DNA of 64,000 nt from positions 372,001-436,000 of the forward strand of contig JAGOBB010000001.1 of assembly GCA_017983615.1 (NCBI GenBank), in the 5' to 3' direction. The notes beneath the pieces are model-generated. The model had not been told where the DNA came from, did no database searches, and saw nothing but the letters and a program-made list of their open reading frames with translations. This DNA comes from Azonexus sp. (GTDB lineage Bacteria > Pseudomonadota > Gammaproteobacteria > Burkholderiales > Rhodocyclaceae). Shown here one piece after another: positions 1 through 9,071 of this stretch. Each line of letters begins with the position of its first letter. Position 1 is the stretch's first letter. Position numbers and translations under genes: made by a program.

Positions 1-1270
1 GCGTAATGTCGCCGCGCTCGCTGAACTTCACGGCGTTGGCGATGTAGTGATCGACGACATCGCCAATGTGCGACCGGTCACCATAAAGCCAGCAAGGCAT
101 GGCATTCCGGTCGATTTCCAGACGGCTGCCCAGGCCCTTTTCGGCGGCATCGGCCTGTAACCGGGCGTAGGCTTCATCGGCCAGTTGCGATACCTCGAAA
201 CGTTCGAGCACCTGTTTCAACCGGCCGGTATCCGCTTCGGCCAAGCTCAGCAACTGGCTGATCATTTCCAGCAGCCGGTCGGAAGCCCGCAGGATCTGAC
301 CGAGATGACCCTGTTGCTGCGGATCACTGAGTTTGCCCTTGAGCAGGAAGCCAAAGCCGGCGATGGCATTGAGCGGGGTACGCAGCTCATGGCTCATGTT
401 GGCCAGGAACTCGCTCTTGGCGATGTTGGCGGCTTCGGCCACATCCCGCGCCTGGCGCAGGGCCTGATTGCTCTGATCCAGATCGGTCCGGGCGGCCTTC
501 AGCTCTGCAATGCTGACGGCAAGCTTGAACCAGCGCCGCCGAAGCATTTCGAGCAGGATGAATCCTGCCATTGCACCGAGCAGGAAGATGGCCAGATGCT
601 TGAAGGTCGACTGTGCTTTGCCATGACTGACCGCTTCGTCAATCGCTGCATAGGATGAGGTCACACTGATGCCGCCGCGAATATCGCCTTCGCGGTAACC
701 CTGTTTCGCATGGCAGGGCAGACAGGCAGGGGTCACGAACAGCGGCGCCATGTAGCGCAACTGGCGCCCGCCACCGCTACCGGCCGGCACGATCTCGATG
801 GCCTCGCCGAGCCCGCTCTCAAAGGTGCGCAGGGCCTCGCGCTCCCAGGGGTCCGCCTCGTTGCCCGGGCGGATGGGCTTCAGGCTGGTGATATGAAAGG
901 TGGCGCCATCCCCGGCTTTCGCCAGTTCGCTGAGAAGCCGGGTCATGAAGGCAGGGTTGACCATGGTCAGGGCGCGGCCGTCCCGTGTGACAAGATCCCG
1001 GCGAGGATGCTCAAGATAGGGATTCGGCTGCACCTTGTCGCTGACCGGCAGGTAAACCCCCCCGTGTTCCGCATTCCAGGCGCGGATCAGCACGACCATC
1101 CGGAACATGTCGCGTGCGCCCGCGACGGCAACCTCCCGCGAATGCGCTTCCAGTTCCTTGAAATGCGAGACAAGTGAGACCCCGATAACCGCCGCCCAAG
1201 CGAGCAGGGGAAGTACCCACCAGCGACGCCGGGCAATGAAATCGGGAACGTGATGGTTGGCCGTCAACAT
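1..1270 (-). CDS. Sensor histidine kinase with DUF3365-like c-heme domain (partial, runs off left edge)
   Basis: The frame is open from an ATG at 1270 to the window edge, so only about 423 N-terminal codons are seen. A transmembrane segment follows the N-terminus (about residues 17-33). A periplasmic region then carries C-L-P-C-H at residues 183-187, a CxxCH heme c attachment motif as in Tll0287-like/DUF3365 sensors. A second hydrophobic segment comes at about 220-235. After a short coiled coil comes a HisKA box, [10 protein letters not shown], with the phosphoacceptor His near residue 294. The ATP-binding domain has begun at the edge. It is probably a membrane redox or ligand sensor feeding a two-component pathway; ligand and partner are not visible. 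No strong ribosome-binding site precedes the start, so the N-terminus is a little uncertain. Confidence 0.85.
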   Translation of the reverse strand, partial: MLTANHHVPDFIARRRWWVLPLLAWAAVIGVSLVSHFKELEAHSREVAVAGARDMFRMVVLIRAWNAEHGGVYLPVSDKVQPNPYLEHPRRDLVTRDGRALTMVNPAFMTRLLSELAKAGDGATFHITSLKPIRPGNEADPWEREALRTFESGLGEAIEIVPAGSGGGRQLRYMAPLFVTPACLPCHAKQGYREGDIRGGISVTSSYAAIDEAVSHGKAQSTFKHLAIFLLGAMAGFILLEMLRRRWFKLAVSIAELKAARTDLDQSNQALRQARDVAEAANIAKSEFLANMSHELRTPLNAIAGFGFLLKGKLSDPQQQGHLGQILRASDRLLEMISQLLSLAEADTGRLKQVLERFEVSQLADEAYARLQADAAEKGLGSRLEIDRNAMPCWLYGDRSHIGDVVDHYIANAVKFSERGDIT

Positions 1271-1401
1271 GGATACCAAGTCCGAAAAGCTGAAGCGTAA
1301 AATTATTAATTATGCGTTTTACGGCAAATCTAACACACTGCCAATGCAATTCAAGACTAGTTCATAATTGAAGCCACCACCAGCCAAACCAGGAGCGCAT
1401 C

Positions 1402-1653
1402 ATGGAACCTCGCAAGACAGCGATCAGCCTCCACGAAGCAGCACTGCAGCTCAGCAGCGCGCCGGATGACGTCCATGAAGTGGAAGTGGCACTCGCGCAC
1501 GCCATCGAACACGGCGAACTTCACGCCAATGTAAAACGCTGGGCGACTGAACAGTGGGAAGGCCGGCAATTACCGGGCAACATCAACCGGCTGGAAACCT
1601 TCATCGAACCGGCCGAACTGGATGCCTGGCAGCGCCGACAGCAGCCGGCCTGA
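1402..1653 (+). CDS. Small conserved hypothetical protein (83 aa)
   Basis: I do not recognise a family. The ORF has a good ribosome-binding site (AGGAG, about 8 bases before the ATG) and typical GC-rich codon use. The product is acidic and soluble, with no signal peptide or membrane segment. It is rich in Glu, His and Trp in its second half (WATEQW, LETFIEP). It stands alone, divergent from the kinase to its left and convergent with the PepSY gene. The short length makes it less certain than its neighbours. Confidence 0.6.
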   Translation: MEPRKTAISLHEAALQLSSAPDDVHEVEVALAHAIEHGELHANVKRWATEQWEGRQLPGNINRLETFIEPAELDAWQRRQQPA

Positions 1654-1710
1654 AGTCCCCGGCGGCGAAAGTCCGGCACCGTCAGACGGCGCGCGGTCTC
1701 CAAATAAAAA

Positions 1711-1731
1711 GGCCCTCGCATGCGGAGGGCC
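1711..1731 (-). terminator. Rho-independent terminator of the PepSY gene
   Basis: An inverted repeat GGCCCTC/GAGGGCC encloses a 7-nt loop. Read on the minus strand it is followed directly by a T-rich run (TTTTTAT). It lies 25 bp beyond the stop of the minus-strand PepSY gene, between convergent genes. Confidence 0.75.
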
Positions 1732-1755
1732 TGTTCCATCTGACAGCCTGGCGCC

Positions 1756-2289
1756 TTATTCGTCGCCGCTTTGCCAGAGTTCCGGACTGGCTTCGACGAT
1801 CTTGCCGCTGGTCGCGTCCACTTCGACCTTCATTTCCTTGCCGTTCGTCGTGACGATATCGAATTCGTAAGACGCCTTGCCGTCGGATTCGATCTCGTAT
1901 TCAGTCTCCTTGATCTTGCCGGGATACTTTTTCAGTGCAGTCTTCTGGGCGTCTTCCAGGCTGACCTTGGCCTTTGCCTTGAACATCGGATCGTCGGCAG
2001 AAACAACTTCCTGCTCGATTTCGTTGACCTTGCCCGTGCTTGCATTGACCTCGACATCCCAGGCCTTGCCTTCGCCTTCGATATCGAACTCCCACATCAA
2101 CTGACCTTTTTCGCGCTTCAGTTCAACCTTGACCACCTTGCCGGGCTTTGCGGCCAGGGCTGCCTTTTGTGCTGCTTCGAGGCTGATCTTGGTTTTCGGC
2201 GGCGTGGCGGTATCGGCAACGGCGCCGGCCTGCCAGCCGAACAGAGCCAGTGCAACGGCAGTAAGCGTGATATTTGTTTTTCGTTTCAT
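1756..2289 (-). CDS. Secreted protein with two PepSY domains
   Basis: The start is the ATG at 2289, preceded by AGGAG at a good distance; an upstream ATG would add 13 residues without a better site. The N-terminus (MKRKTN then a hydrophobic stretch ending GAVADT) is a signal peptide, so the protein is periplasmic or exported. Two tandem PepSY repeats follow, each with a helix rich in [10 protein letters not shown] or [10 protein letters not shown], then a beta section with the YEFDI/WEFDI and [18 protein letters not shown] motifs. PepSY domains are small and often inhibit peptidases or sit in signalling systems; no partner is evident here. It is transcribed alone and has its own terminator. 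Confidence 0.85.
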   Translation of the reverse strand: MKRKTNITLTAVALALFGWQAGAVADTATPPKTKISLEAAQKAALAAKPGKVVKVELKREKGQLMWEFDIEGEGKAWDVEVNASTGKVNEIEQEVVSADDPMFKAKAKVSLEDAQKTALKKYPGKIKETEYEIESDGKASYEFDIVTTNGKEMKVEVDATSGKIVEASPELWQSGDE

Positions 2290-2361
2290 GTCAGTTCTCC
2301 TGAAAAAAATGCATTTTGATTTTATCATCGCCGGCCATAGCGCTCCACTTGTCGGACAGAC

Positions 2362-2688
2362 TTACGACGGCAGGCGGCGCAGCGCCTCGGTGATGTCGCT
2401 TTCGGCGACCGGTCTTACCAGCCGTTCCTGCTCTTGCCCATCCTTGATGAAAACCAGCGTCGGCCACAGCTTGACGCGAAAGCTGCGGCCCAGCCGGCGG
2501 CCCGGGCCATCCTCGATCTTCAGGTGGCGCAGCCCGGGGCAGGCTTGCAGCGCCGCCTCGATCAAGGGCTGCGCTCCGAGGCAATGCGGACACCAGTCGA
2601 CGCCGAATTCGAGCAGCAACAGGCCGGGCAGGGCGTCGACTTCTTCCCGGGACGGCGGATCAACCTCGAAGGTTGGGGTGTAGGCCAT
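2362..2688 (-). CDS. Thioredoxin family protein with CPHC active site
   Basis: A 108-residue thioredoxin fold with active site W-C-P-H-C (residues 32-36) and the cis-Pro region KLWPTLVFIKDG. There is no signal peptide, so it is cytoplasmic. A CPHC centre is the DsbA-type dipeptide and makes a more oxidising disulphide than the CGPC of standard thioredoxin, but size and lack of export argue against DsbA. It starts 10 bp after the antiporter stop on the same strand and is probably the last gene of that operon. Its likely role is thiol-disulphide exchange on an unknown substrate. Confidence 0.85.
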   Translation of the reverse strand: MAYTPTFEVDPPSREEVDALPGLLLLEFGVDWCPHCLGAQPLIEAALQACPGLRHLKIEDGPGRRLGRSFRVKLWPTLVFIKDGQEQERLVRPVAESDITEALRRLPS

Positions 2689-2698
2689 GGACCTCTCC

Positions 2699-3898
2699 TC
2701 AGGCGGCGCGCTGGATCAGCGCTTTCAGCCGGGCCAGCTGCGGGGCAACCAGCGGCACGGTCAGCATGGTGCTGGCGACGGCCATCAGCAGCAGGGCGGT
2801 GAAGGTTTCGCTGGTGATGATCTGCTTGTCGAGCAGGATGTTGGCGAAAATGATCATGATCAGCGCCTTGGTCTGCAGCAGCCAGCCGATGATGCTCGCC
2901 TCGCCGGGCGACCATTTGAGGATTTTGCCGGCTACCCGCACACCGATCAGTTTGCCCGCCACCGACATCACCAGCAGCAGGGCGGCGGCGGCAAACACCG
3001 CCGTGCCGCCGACTTCCCAGTTGGTGCGCAGGCCGGTGCTGAGAAAGAAGACCGGCATGAAGACGAGCAGCACGTGGTGGCGTAGCTGGTCCATTTTTTC
3101 CTGGTCGAACCAGTCGGCTTCCATGCTCGCCCCGGCCAGGAAGGCGCCGACCATGAAATGCAGGCCGGCCCAGTCGGCGCCGAAAGCCACGGCAGCCAGC
3201 CAGATCAGCGCGACGTACCACCGATCGCGCTCGGCCAGCCGGGACATCAGCTGGTGGAAAAGCCAGGCGGTAATGGCGAAGATGACGAGGAAGGTGCCTT
3301 GGCGGCCGATCCGTTCCCAGTCCATCAGGATCAGCGCCAGCACGCCCCAGATCGCGATGTCGTCCAGGCTGGCGTAGCGCAGGATGCGCTGGCCGATCGG
3401 CTGGCGGAGGATTTCCAGCTTTTCCATCAGCAGGATCAGGATGGGCAGGGCAGTCACCGCGCAGGCCATGCCGACGCCGACGACGAATTGCCAGGTTTCA
3501 GCGCGCGAACCGATCCAGCCGTCGAAGCCGAGCATCAGCAGCGCAGCGCCGCAACCGAACGCGAGCGGCGTGCCGAGCGCCAGCCCGGCGGTGATGCCGC
3601 TTTCCCGGCGGTGTTCCCAGGCCTTCTTGAGGTCAAGCTCGACGCCGGCGATCATCACGAACAGCATGACGGCCCACCAGGCGATGCCGTTCAGCGACTG
3701 GACGACGGCCGGGTTGAAGACGAACTGGTAATACTCGGGAAAGACCCGCCCGAGAATGCCCGGCCCGAGCAGGATGCCGGTGATGATCTGGACGACGACC
3801 AGCGGCGCGACATAGTCGGTGTTGCCGAGCCGCCAGATCAGCCAGGGCACGGTGAAGATGATCGTCATGGCGATCAGGAAGATTTCGGTGGTGTTCAT
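2699..3898 (-). CDS. CPA2-type cation:proton antiporter
   Basis: A polytopic inner-membrane protein of 399 residues with about 11-12 hydrophobic helices. It has the family signatures of KefB/NhaS-type monovalent cation/proton antiporters, for example ITGILLGPGILG near residue 40, MLFVMIAGVELDL near 80 and SLDDIAIWGVLAL in the middle. There is no C-terminal RCK/TrkA-N domain, so it is a bare antiporter module. Four bases separate it from the HPP-CBS gene upstream, which suggests cotranscription. Which cation (Na+ or K+) it moves cannot be told from sequence. Confidence 0.85.
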   Translation of the reverse strand: MNTTEIFLIAMTIIFTVPWLIWRLGNTDYVAPLVVVQIITGILLGPGILGRVFPEYYQFVFNPAVVQSLNGIAWWAVMLFVMIAGVELDLKKAWEHRRESGITAGLALGTPLAFGCGAALLMLGFDGWIGSRAETWQFVVGVGMACAVTALPILILLMEKLEILRQPIGQRILRYASLDDIAIWGVLALILMDWERIGRQGTFLVIFAITAWLFHQLMSRLAERDRWYVALIWLAAVAFGADWAGLHFMVGAFLAGASMEADWFDQEKMDQLRHHVLLVFMPVFFLSTGLRTNWEVGGTAVFAAAALLLVMSVAGKLIGVRVAGKILKWSPGEASIIGWLLQTKALIMIIFANILLDKQIITSETFTALLLMAVASTMLTVPLVAPQLARLKALIQRAA

Positions 3899-3902
3899 AC
3901 TT

Positions 3903-5051
3903 TCAGCCTCGTGCCGCTGCTGCCGCCTGGCGATGATACAGCGCCGCCAGCAGGTCAGTCTGGGTCAGCACACCGGCCAGACGCCGGGTGTCGTCGACAA
4001 CCGGCACGATGACAGGATGGTCTGCAGCGGCCAGCAAGGCAGCAATTTCACTGATCGGCATCGAGGTCTGTACCTCGGTGAACTGGGTTTCCATGATCTG
4101 GCCGACTACCTCCGGCTTGTCGGAATAGGCCGTGGGCGATGGGCGCAGCAGCCGACGGATGTTCTCGCCGATGTCTTGCGAACCATCCGGCTCAACGTGG
4201 CGGAGGAAGTTTTCAAGGGTCAGCACGCCGATCACCCGCTGGCTGCGGTCGATAACCGGCACGCCATTCAGGTGATTGGACTGCATCAGCGCCCAGGCTT
4301 CATTGAGCTCGGTGGCGAATTCGACACTGATCGCCGGGGAAGACATGACCTCGGCACAGCTTCGCCGCTCGTGCCGGAGGTGGGCGTGAGTCGTCGCGAG
4401 GTCGTAGATACGGACCAGATCATCCTCGCTGACGTCGACATAGGTGTCGAGCTTTTCCAGCGCGTGCTGCAGGTCGTCGTGGCGAATGCTGCGTCGCGGC
4501 GGCCTGGCGGCCTGGACGCGCGGCCCGGCGGGGACGCACAGCGGATAACGCCGGCCGGGAATCAGGTTGTTGACGACCAGCACCGCCATCACGGCGGCGA
4601 TCACGTTGAGCATGGCCGTTGACAGGGATACCGGCTGTTGCTGCGCGCTGATCGCGAAAACAACGGCCATCGCTCCGCCCGGCGGATGGATGCAGCGCAG
4701 CCAGGCAGTCAACCAGATGGCCAGCCCGAGTGCCACGCCTACTGCAAGGAAGGCCGGACTGATCCACAGACCGCACAGGTGACCAACCAGTGCCGAAATA
4801 AACAGCCCCCCGGCCAGCGACCACGGCTGGGCCAGCGGACTGTGCGGCAGTGCGAAAAGGATGACCGAACTGGCGCCGAGCGGGGCCAGCAGATAGCTGA
4901 TGCCCGGCCCGGCCGGCAGCACGGCGAGTATGCCCTGCATCAGCACGATGCCGACCAGTCCGGCCACCGCGCTGAGCCAGCGCTCGCGCGGCGACAGCGG
5001 CGCGGCATCGGCGATCAGATAACGCAGGGCGAACTGGCGCAGGGGCAGCAT
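3903..5051 (-). CDS. HPP family membrane protein with C-terminal CBS pair
   Basis: The first half has several transmembrane helices and the signature CIHPPGGA that names the HPP family. The second half (about residues 230-375) is soluble and carries two CBS motifs: one ends GVPVIDRSQRVIGVLTLENF, and the other lies around the VPVVDDTRRLAGVLTQTDL stretch. HPP proteins have been linked to nitrite transport in some plastids and bacteria; the CBS pair would bind an adenine nucleotide and regulate the membrane part. Spacing to both neighbours is 4-5 bp, so it belongs to the same transcription unit as the antiporter and the glycosyltransferase. Confidence 0.85.
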   Translation of the reverse strand: MLPLRQFALRYLIADAAPLSPRERWLSAVAGLVGIVLMQGILAVLPAGPGISYLLAPLGASSVILFALPHSPLAQPWSLAGGLFISALVGHLCGLWISPAFLAVGVALGLAIWLTAWLRCIHPPGGAMAVVFAISAQQQPVSLSTAMLNVIAAVMAVLVVNNLIPGRRYPLCVPAGPRVQAARPPRRSIRHDDLQHALEKLDTYVDVSEDDLVRIYDLATTHAHLRHERRSCAEVMSSPAISVEFATELNEAWALMQSNHLNGVPVIDRSQRVIGVLTLENFLRHVEPDGSQDIGENIRRLLRPSPTAYSDKPEVVGQIMETQFTEVQTSMPISEIAALLAAADHPVIVPVVDDTRRLAGVLTQTDLLAALYHRQAAAAARG

Positions 5052-5056
5052 CGGAC

Positions 5057-5815
5057 TCAGGCGGTCAGGTAGCGAACCAGAAGCAGCGGCAGGCGGAGCA
5101 GGAAGCCGAGGAAGAGCCGGGTGTGCATCCAGGTCAGCAAGGTGTTGTCACGCAGGTACTTGAAGTGCGAGACGCCGCCTTCCTCGGCGGACAGGTAGCG
5201 CACCGGGGCGTCGAGGTTGAGCGGGCGGACGCCGGCCCAGCACAGGCGGACGACGGCTTCGGGGTCGAAGTCGAAGCGGCGCATGAAGCGGTTGCCGCGC
5301 ATGATTTTGATCAGCGGCATGACCGGATAGACGCGGAAACCGTACAGTGAGTCACCGATGCCCATCCACAACGTCTCCAGGTTGGCCCAGCCGTTCGACA
5401 CCTTGCGGCCATTGACGCGCAGGGCCGGTGCTTCCGGGCCGAAGACCGGCTTGCCGAGCACCATCTGGGCCGGCGCAGCCTGCGAGGCGGCCATGAAGGC
5501 GGGGATCAGGTCGGCCGGATGCTGGCCGTCGGAATCCATGGTCAGGGCGTGGGTGTAGCCGGCGGCCGCAGCCTGCGTGATGCCTTCGAGCACCGCGGCG
5601 CCCTTGCCGCGGTTTTCCGGCAGCACGATGACGCGCAGGCCATCGTCCGTCGCCGCCAGCGCCTGCAGTTGTTCGGCCGTGCCATCGGTGCTGCCATCGA
5701 CGACGACCCAGACCGGCGTCCATTGCGCCCGCGCGGCACGGACCGTGTCGAGCACGCCGGGGCCGGGGTTGTAGCTGGGGATCAGGACGAGGTGGGTATG
5801 CGAAGCGGCAGGCAT
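5057..5815 (-). CDS. Family 2 glycosyltransferase
   Basis: A GT-A fold enzyme of 252 residues. Near the N-terminus it has IPSYNPG. It then has a sugar-nucleotide-binding DGSTDGT and the metal-binding DSDGQHPAD around residue 95. A C-terminal hydrophobic stretch (LFLGFLLRLPLLLV) suggests membrane association. It sits just downstream of an acyltransferase, a chorismatase and a halogenase-like gene, with gaps of a few bases. Family 2 glycosyltransferases with an adjacent lysophospholipid-type acyltransferase are typical of aryl-polyene and xanthomonadin clusters, where they help attach the polyene to its lipid carrier. That role is inference. Confidence 0.85.
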   Translation of the reverse strand: MPAASHTHLVLIPSYNPGPGVLDTVRAARAQWTPVWVVVDGSTDGTAEQLQALAATDDGLRVIVLPENRGKGAAVLEGITQAAAAGYTHALTMDSDGQHPADLIPAFMAASQAAPAQMVLGKPVFGPEAPALRVNGRKVSNGWANLETLWMGIGDSLYGFRVYPVMPLIKIMRGNRFMRRFDFDPEAVVRLCWAGVRPLNLDAPVRYLSAEEGGVSHFKYLRDNTLLTWMHTRLFLGFLLRLPLLLVRYLTA

Positions 5816-5828
5816 GGCAAAACGGGGT

Positions 5829-6611
5829 TCAGGCGGTAAATGCTACGGTCGGTGCCAAATTTTGGCCAATTTCGGAACGGAAGTAGGCGTCGAGTTCGGC
5901 CGTGAAGGCCTGGATGTCGGTCGGCGGCGGAAAGCGGCGGCCGAGCCGGATGCGGCAGGTCAGCGGCAGTTCCGGCCGGCGGAACAGCGGCCACGCCTTG
6001 CCGAGATAGGGCGTCGAGAATTCAATGAGCAGCGTCTGCACCGGCACCTTGGCGCGGCTGGCGATCAGCCCGGCGGTTGGCATGCAGGGGTCGAGCGGAA
6101 AATCGGTCGTCCGCGTACCTTCCGGAAAAATGACCAGGTGGGCGCCCTGACTCAGCGCATCGCGCCCGTCGAGAATCATCTTCAGCGCTGCGTCGTTGCG
6201 GATGTAGCGGGCCAGCCGGGCGGCCGAACCGAACAGGATGTTGTCCATCAGCGACGCCTTCATGACGCAGACGGCGTTAGGCAGGCGCGAGGTGATCATC
6301 ACCGCATCGAGCAGCGACGGGTGGTTGGCGGCGACGATCAGCGGGCCCTGGTCGCGCAGCGCATCGAGCGCTTTCAGGTCGAAGCGGCAGGCGCAGCACA
6401 GTTCGAGGATGCGCAGGTAGAGGCGAAAGCCGACGGCGATGGCCCGCCGGCCGAGGGGCTGGCCGAGACGACGCGGCAGCAGCGGGTGCAGCAGCAGCGC
6501 AAAGGGCAGCCAGGCGAGGCAGATCAGCGCCAGCGTACCGAGACCGACGAGCATGGCGACGGTTTCGTAGGCGATCCACAGCGGACTGCCAGCGCGGCGA
6601 ACGTCAGTCAT
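5829..6611 (-). CDS. Lysophospholipid acyltransferase (PlsC-like) family protein
   Basis: A 260-residue membrane-bound acyltransferase. It has the catalytic NHPSLLD motif (NHxxxxD) near residue 93 and the substrate-binding FPEGTRT motif near 160. An N-terminal hydrophobic segment anchors it. The C-terminal codons lie inside a copy of the dispersed bipartite repeat, which encodes the final LAPTVAFTA. The neighbours (glycosyltransferase, chorismatase, halogenase-like enzyme) suggest that it acylates a polyene or its lipid anchor and is not a general PlsC, but this is not proven by sequence. Confidence 0.85.
   Translation of the reverse strand: MTDVRRAGSPLWIAYETVAMLVGLGTLALICLAWLPFALLLHPLLPRRLGQPLGRRAIAVGFRLYLRILELCCACRFDLKALDALRDQGPLIVAANHPSLLDAVMITSRLPNAVCVMKASLMDNILFGSAARLARYIRNDAALKMILDGRDALSQGAHLVIFPEGTRTTDFPLDPCMPTAGLIASRAKVPVQTLLIEFSTPYLGKAWPLFRRPELPLTCRIRLGRRFPPPTDIQAFTAELDAYFRSEIGQNLAPTVAFTA
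5839..5874 (-). repeat. Dispersed bipartite motif, copy 1
   Basis: AATGCTACGGTCGG core at 5839-5852, an 11-bp A/T-bearing spacer, then GGCCAATTTCG. It covers the 3' end of the acyltransferase gene. Confidence 0.85.
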
Positions 6612-6617
6612 CGAGCG

Positions 6618-7625
6618 TCACGCGTTGGCAGCCAGCGGATGCGAGGCCATGGCCTCGATTTCCAGCAGCAGGTCGCTACGGCAGATATCGGCCTGAACAT
6701 AGACCACTTCCGCGCTGCCGATCAGCGGCCCCAGCGTGGCGCGAACCGTCCGGAAGTCGGCGGCATGGCGGACATAGACCCGGTACGTCAGTTCGTTCGC
6801 GGCGAACGGCGCCGAACGGCACTGGCGGTTGGCTTCGACCAGAACGGCGGCAACGTTGGCCATCGCTTCGCGGCACTGGCCGGCGACATCGCCCGGGTGC
6901 ACGGTCTGGTGGCCAACGATGCTGGCCGTGCCGGAAACGAACAGGATTTCCTGCCCTGGCAGCGTGACCAGCGCCGCCCGCGAAAAGGTCGGGCTGCGTG
7001 GGCCGTAGTCGGCCGGATAATTGTAGGCGCTGACCTGGCGGGGATTCTCGACGGCCATGGCCGGTGTCGAACCAGCCATGAAGGCGATGGAAAGTGGCCC
7101 GCCGGCCAGACCGAGGGCGCAGGCCGCCGGCACGTTGCCGGTGGCGCCGCGATGGCATTCGAGGAAAGCGTCCTGGCGGCCGACGTTGAACTGCCGGTAG
7201 CGTTCCAGGCCGTGCGTTTCCTGGTTGATGCCATCGAGGTAGTTCCAGACGCGCCACAAGTGGGGCACCTGCTCGGCGTCGAGCAGACGGAAGATGCGGC
7301 GATAGGCTTCGGCGCTGGCCGCCTGCAGTGGTGAGCAGCCGGTGGCGCCAGCGAAATCGGCTTCGTCCAGCGCTATGACCCCGTACAGCAGGCCGCCAGT
7401 CCGACGCCAGACGATGTCTTCGCTACGGCCGGCAAGCGCGGCTTCGTCGACCAGCCAGACTTCATGGATGACCGGAACGGTCGACCCGAGCAGCGGCGCG
7501 AAAACCCGCTGCACTGGCCACGCAGGCAGGGCACCGGAGGACGGCTCACCAAGCAGCGTGCCACCGAGTTCCCGGCCGGTTTCACGTGAAACCGGCGAAG
7601 GCGAAGCAATGAAGCGCAGCGCCAC
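6618..7625 (-). CDS. FkbO/Hyg5-type chorismatase (XanB2-like)
   Basis: A 335-residue protein resembling the chorismatase family, which has two YjgF-like domains and cleaves chorismate. Recognisable blocks are VIHEVW and the central VWNYLDGIN..GLERYRQFNVGR. Later blocks are the ATG..P region, FVSGTASIVGHQTVHPGDV and the terminal VYVQADICRSDLLLEIE. XanB2-type members yield 3- and 4-hydroxybenzoate; 3-hydroxybenzoate primes xanthomonadin-type polyenes. It starts with GTG, overlapping the stop of the upstream flavoenzyme by one base, so translation is coupled. A perfect parS palindrome lies in its 5' coding region. The product type (3-HBA, 4-HBA or a dihydrodiol) cannot be decided here. Confidence 0.75.
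   Translation of the reverse strand: MALRFIASPSPVSRETGRELGGTLLGEPSSGALPAWPVQRVFAPLLGSTVPVIHEVWLVDEAALAGRSEDIVWRRTGGLLYGVIALDEADFAGATGCSPLQAASAEAYRRIFRLLDAEQVPHLWRVWNYLDGINQETHGLERYRQFNVGRQDAFLECHRGATGNVPAACALGLAGGPLSIAFMAGSTPAMAVENPRQVSAYNYPADYGPRSPTFSRAALVTLPGQEILFVSGTASIVGHQTVHPGDVAGQCREAMANVAAVLVEANRQCRSAPFAANELTYRVYVRHAADFRTVRATLGPLIGSAEVVYVQADICRSDLLLEIEAMASHPLAANA
7579..7592. other. parS-type ParB-binding site 1
   Basis: A perfect palindrome GTTTCACGTGAAAC, extended to 20 bp by CCG/CGG. It matches the core of the conserved chromosomal parS site. It lies inside the chorismatase gene, where it encodes Val-Ser-Arg-Glu-Thr. Confidence 0.85.
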
Positions 7626-8962
7626 TATGCGTTGTACACGACCGCTTCATCCACCTTGCGGATGTTGAAGCGACGGCGTTTCCAGCCGAGAAAGGCGCGC
7701 TTCGGCTGGATGATGTTGGCGATGTAGTAAAGCAGCTTGAACATCCAGATCGAGCGCCAGATCGGGGTCTTGCCGAAAATGTCGCCGGCGAGCACGGAAA
7801 GCAGCGCTTCCTTCACGCGGAAGATGTTCTTCGGGTACATGAAGAAGTCGCGCATGATCGGGTTGGTCACGCGGTAGATGAACCACGAGAATTCCTTCGG
7901 CCCGTGCTTCATCAGCGCATCGAAACGCTTCAGCGCGGCCGGCGCGGCGGCCGGATTCTTCAGGCAGGTGTCGATGGCTTCGGCGGCGATGACGCCGCTG
8001 TTCATGGCGAGCAGCACGCCGGACGAAAACACCGGGTCGATAAAGGCATAGGCGTCGCCAAGCATCACGTAGTTGGCGCCATGATTGCGTTCGGAAACGT
8101 AGGAGAAATTGCCGGTCGCCTCGACCTGGTTGACCAGCGTCGCATCTTTCAGGCGCATGCCCAGCCCCGGGCACATCGCAATGCCGTCCATCAGGAACTG
8201 TTCGAGACTGCGCTCGCCCTTGGTCTTCATGTAGTACGGCCAGGTCACCATGCCTATGCTGGTGATGTCGTTCTGCATCGGAATGAACCAGAACCAGCCG
8301 TGCTCGAACCAGAAGATGGTGATGTTGCCTTCGGCCGCGCCCTCGTGACGTTTGGCGCCGGTGAAATGGCCGTAGATCGCCGAGCTGTTGTGCTTGGGAT
8401 TGCGGTGCTTGATCTGGAAACGATTGGCCAGGAAAGTGTCGCGGCCCGAGGCATCGACGACGAAACGGGCCTGCCATTCGGTTTCGCGGCCGTCGTCGTG
8501 CACGGCGCGGACGGCGGCGGAGTTATCGGGCAGAAAATCGACCGACTTGGCCTTGCAGCCCTCATGCACCTCGACGCCCTTCTGTTCGGCGTTGCGAATC
8601 AGAATGGTGTCGAACTCGTCGCGCTTGACCTGATAGGCGGTCGGCATCGACTTGTCCCAGGCGTCGGCAAAATGGAAGGTCTGAGTCATCTCGTGACAGG
8701 GCGAAACAAATTCGGCCCCTGGCTTGACCATGCCGATGGCCTTGACCTGGTCGGCAATGCCCATGCGCTCGAACAGCGGCAGGTTGGCCGGCAGCAGCGA
8801 TTCGCCGATGTGGAAACGCGGATGGCGCGCTTTTTCGAGAACGACGACGCGATAACCCTTTTCGGCCAGAAACGGCGCCACAGTCGCCCCGGCCGGACCG
8901 CCACCGATCACCAGCACGTCGCACTGCCGACGCTCAACTGCCTGAGCCTGCTGTTCCATCAT
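7625..8962 (-). CDS. FAD-dependent halogenase-like oxidoreductase
   Basis: A 445-residue flavoprotein. A Rossmann nucleotide-binding motif GGGPAG lies near the N-terminus. GESLLP follows at about residue 50, and WFWFIP at residues 223-228 fits the WxWxIP motif of flavin-dependent halogenases. GDAYAFIDPVFSSGV lies near residue 290. A geranylgeranyl-reductase-like monooxygenase is the alternative. Next to a chorismatase the likely substrate is a hydroxybenzoate-derived aryl group; xanthomonadins are brominated pigments, which would fit. The gene is the first of a tightly spaced set that continues into the chorismatase and acyltransferase genes. Confidence 0.8.
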   Translation of the reverse strand: MMEQQAQAVERRQCDVLVIGGGPAGATVAPFLAEKGYRVVVLEKARHPRFHIGESLLPANLPLFERMGIADQVKAIGMVKPGAEFVSPCHEMTQTFHFADAWDKSMPTAYQVKRDEFDTILIRNAEQKGVEVHEGCKAKSVDFLPDNSAAVRAVHDDGRETEWQARFVVDASGRDTFLANRFQIKHRNPKHNSSAIYGHFTGAKRHEGAAEGNITIFWFEHGWFWFIPMQNDITSIGMVTWPYYMKTKGERSLEQFLMDGIAMCPGLGMRLKDATLVNQVEATGNFSYVSERNHGANYVMLGDAYAFIDPVFSSGVLLAMNSGVIAAEAIDTCLKNPAAAPAALKRFDALMKHGPKEFSWFIYRVTNPIMRDFFMYPKNIFRVKEALLSVLAGDIFGKTPIWRSIWMFKLLYYIANIIQPKRAFLGWKRRRFNIRKVDEAVVYNA

Positions 8963-8996
8963 CGCAACCCTTCGATATTCTCTGCGGACCGGGTGG

Positions 8997-9032
8997 AATG
9001 CTACGGTCGGCCCTGAAAAATGGCCAAAACCG
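8997..9032 (-). repeat. Dispersed bipartite motif, copy 2
   Basis: Perfect core at 8997-9010, 11-bp spacer, then GGCCAAAACCG. Intergenic, between the radical SAM and halogenase-like genes. Confidence 0.88.
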
Positions 9033-9071
9033 ATGGCCGCCGGCGCGTACGTCCAGACCGGGAACCCGGAA

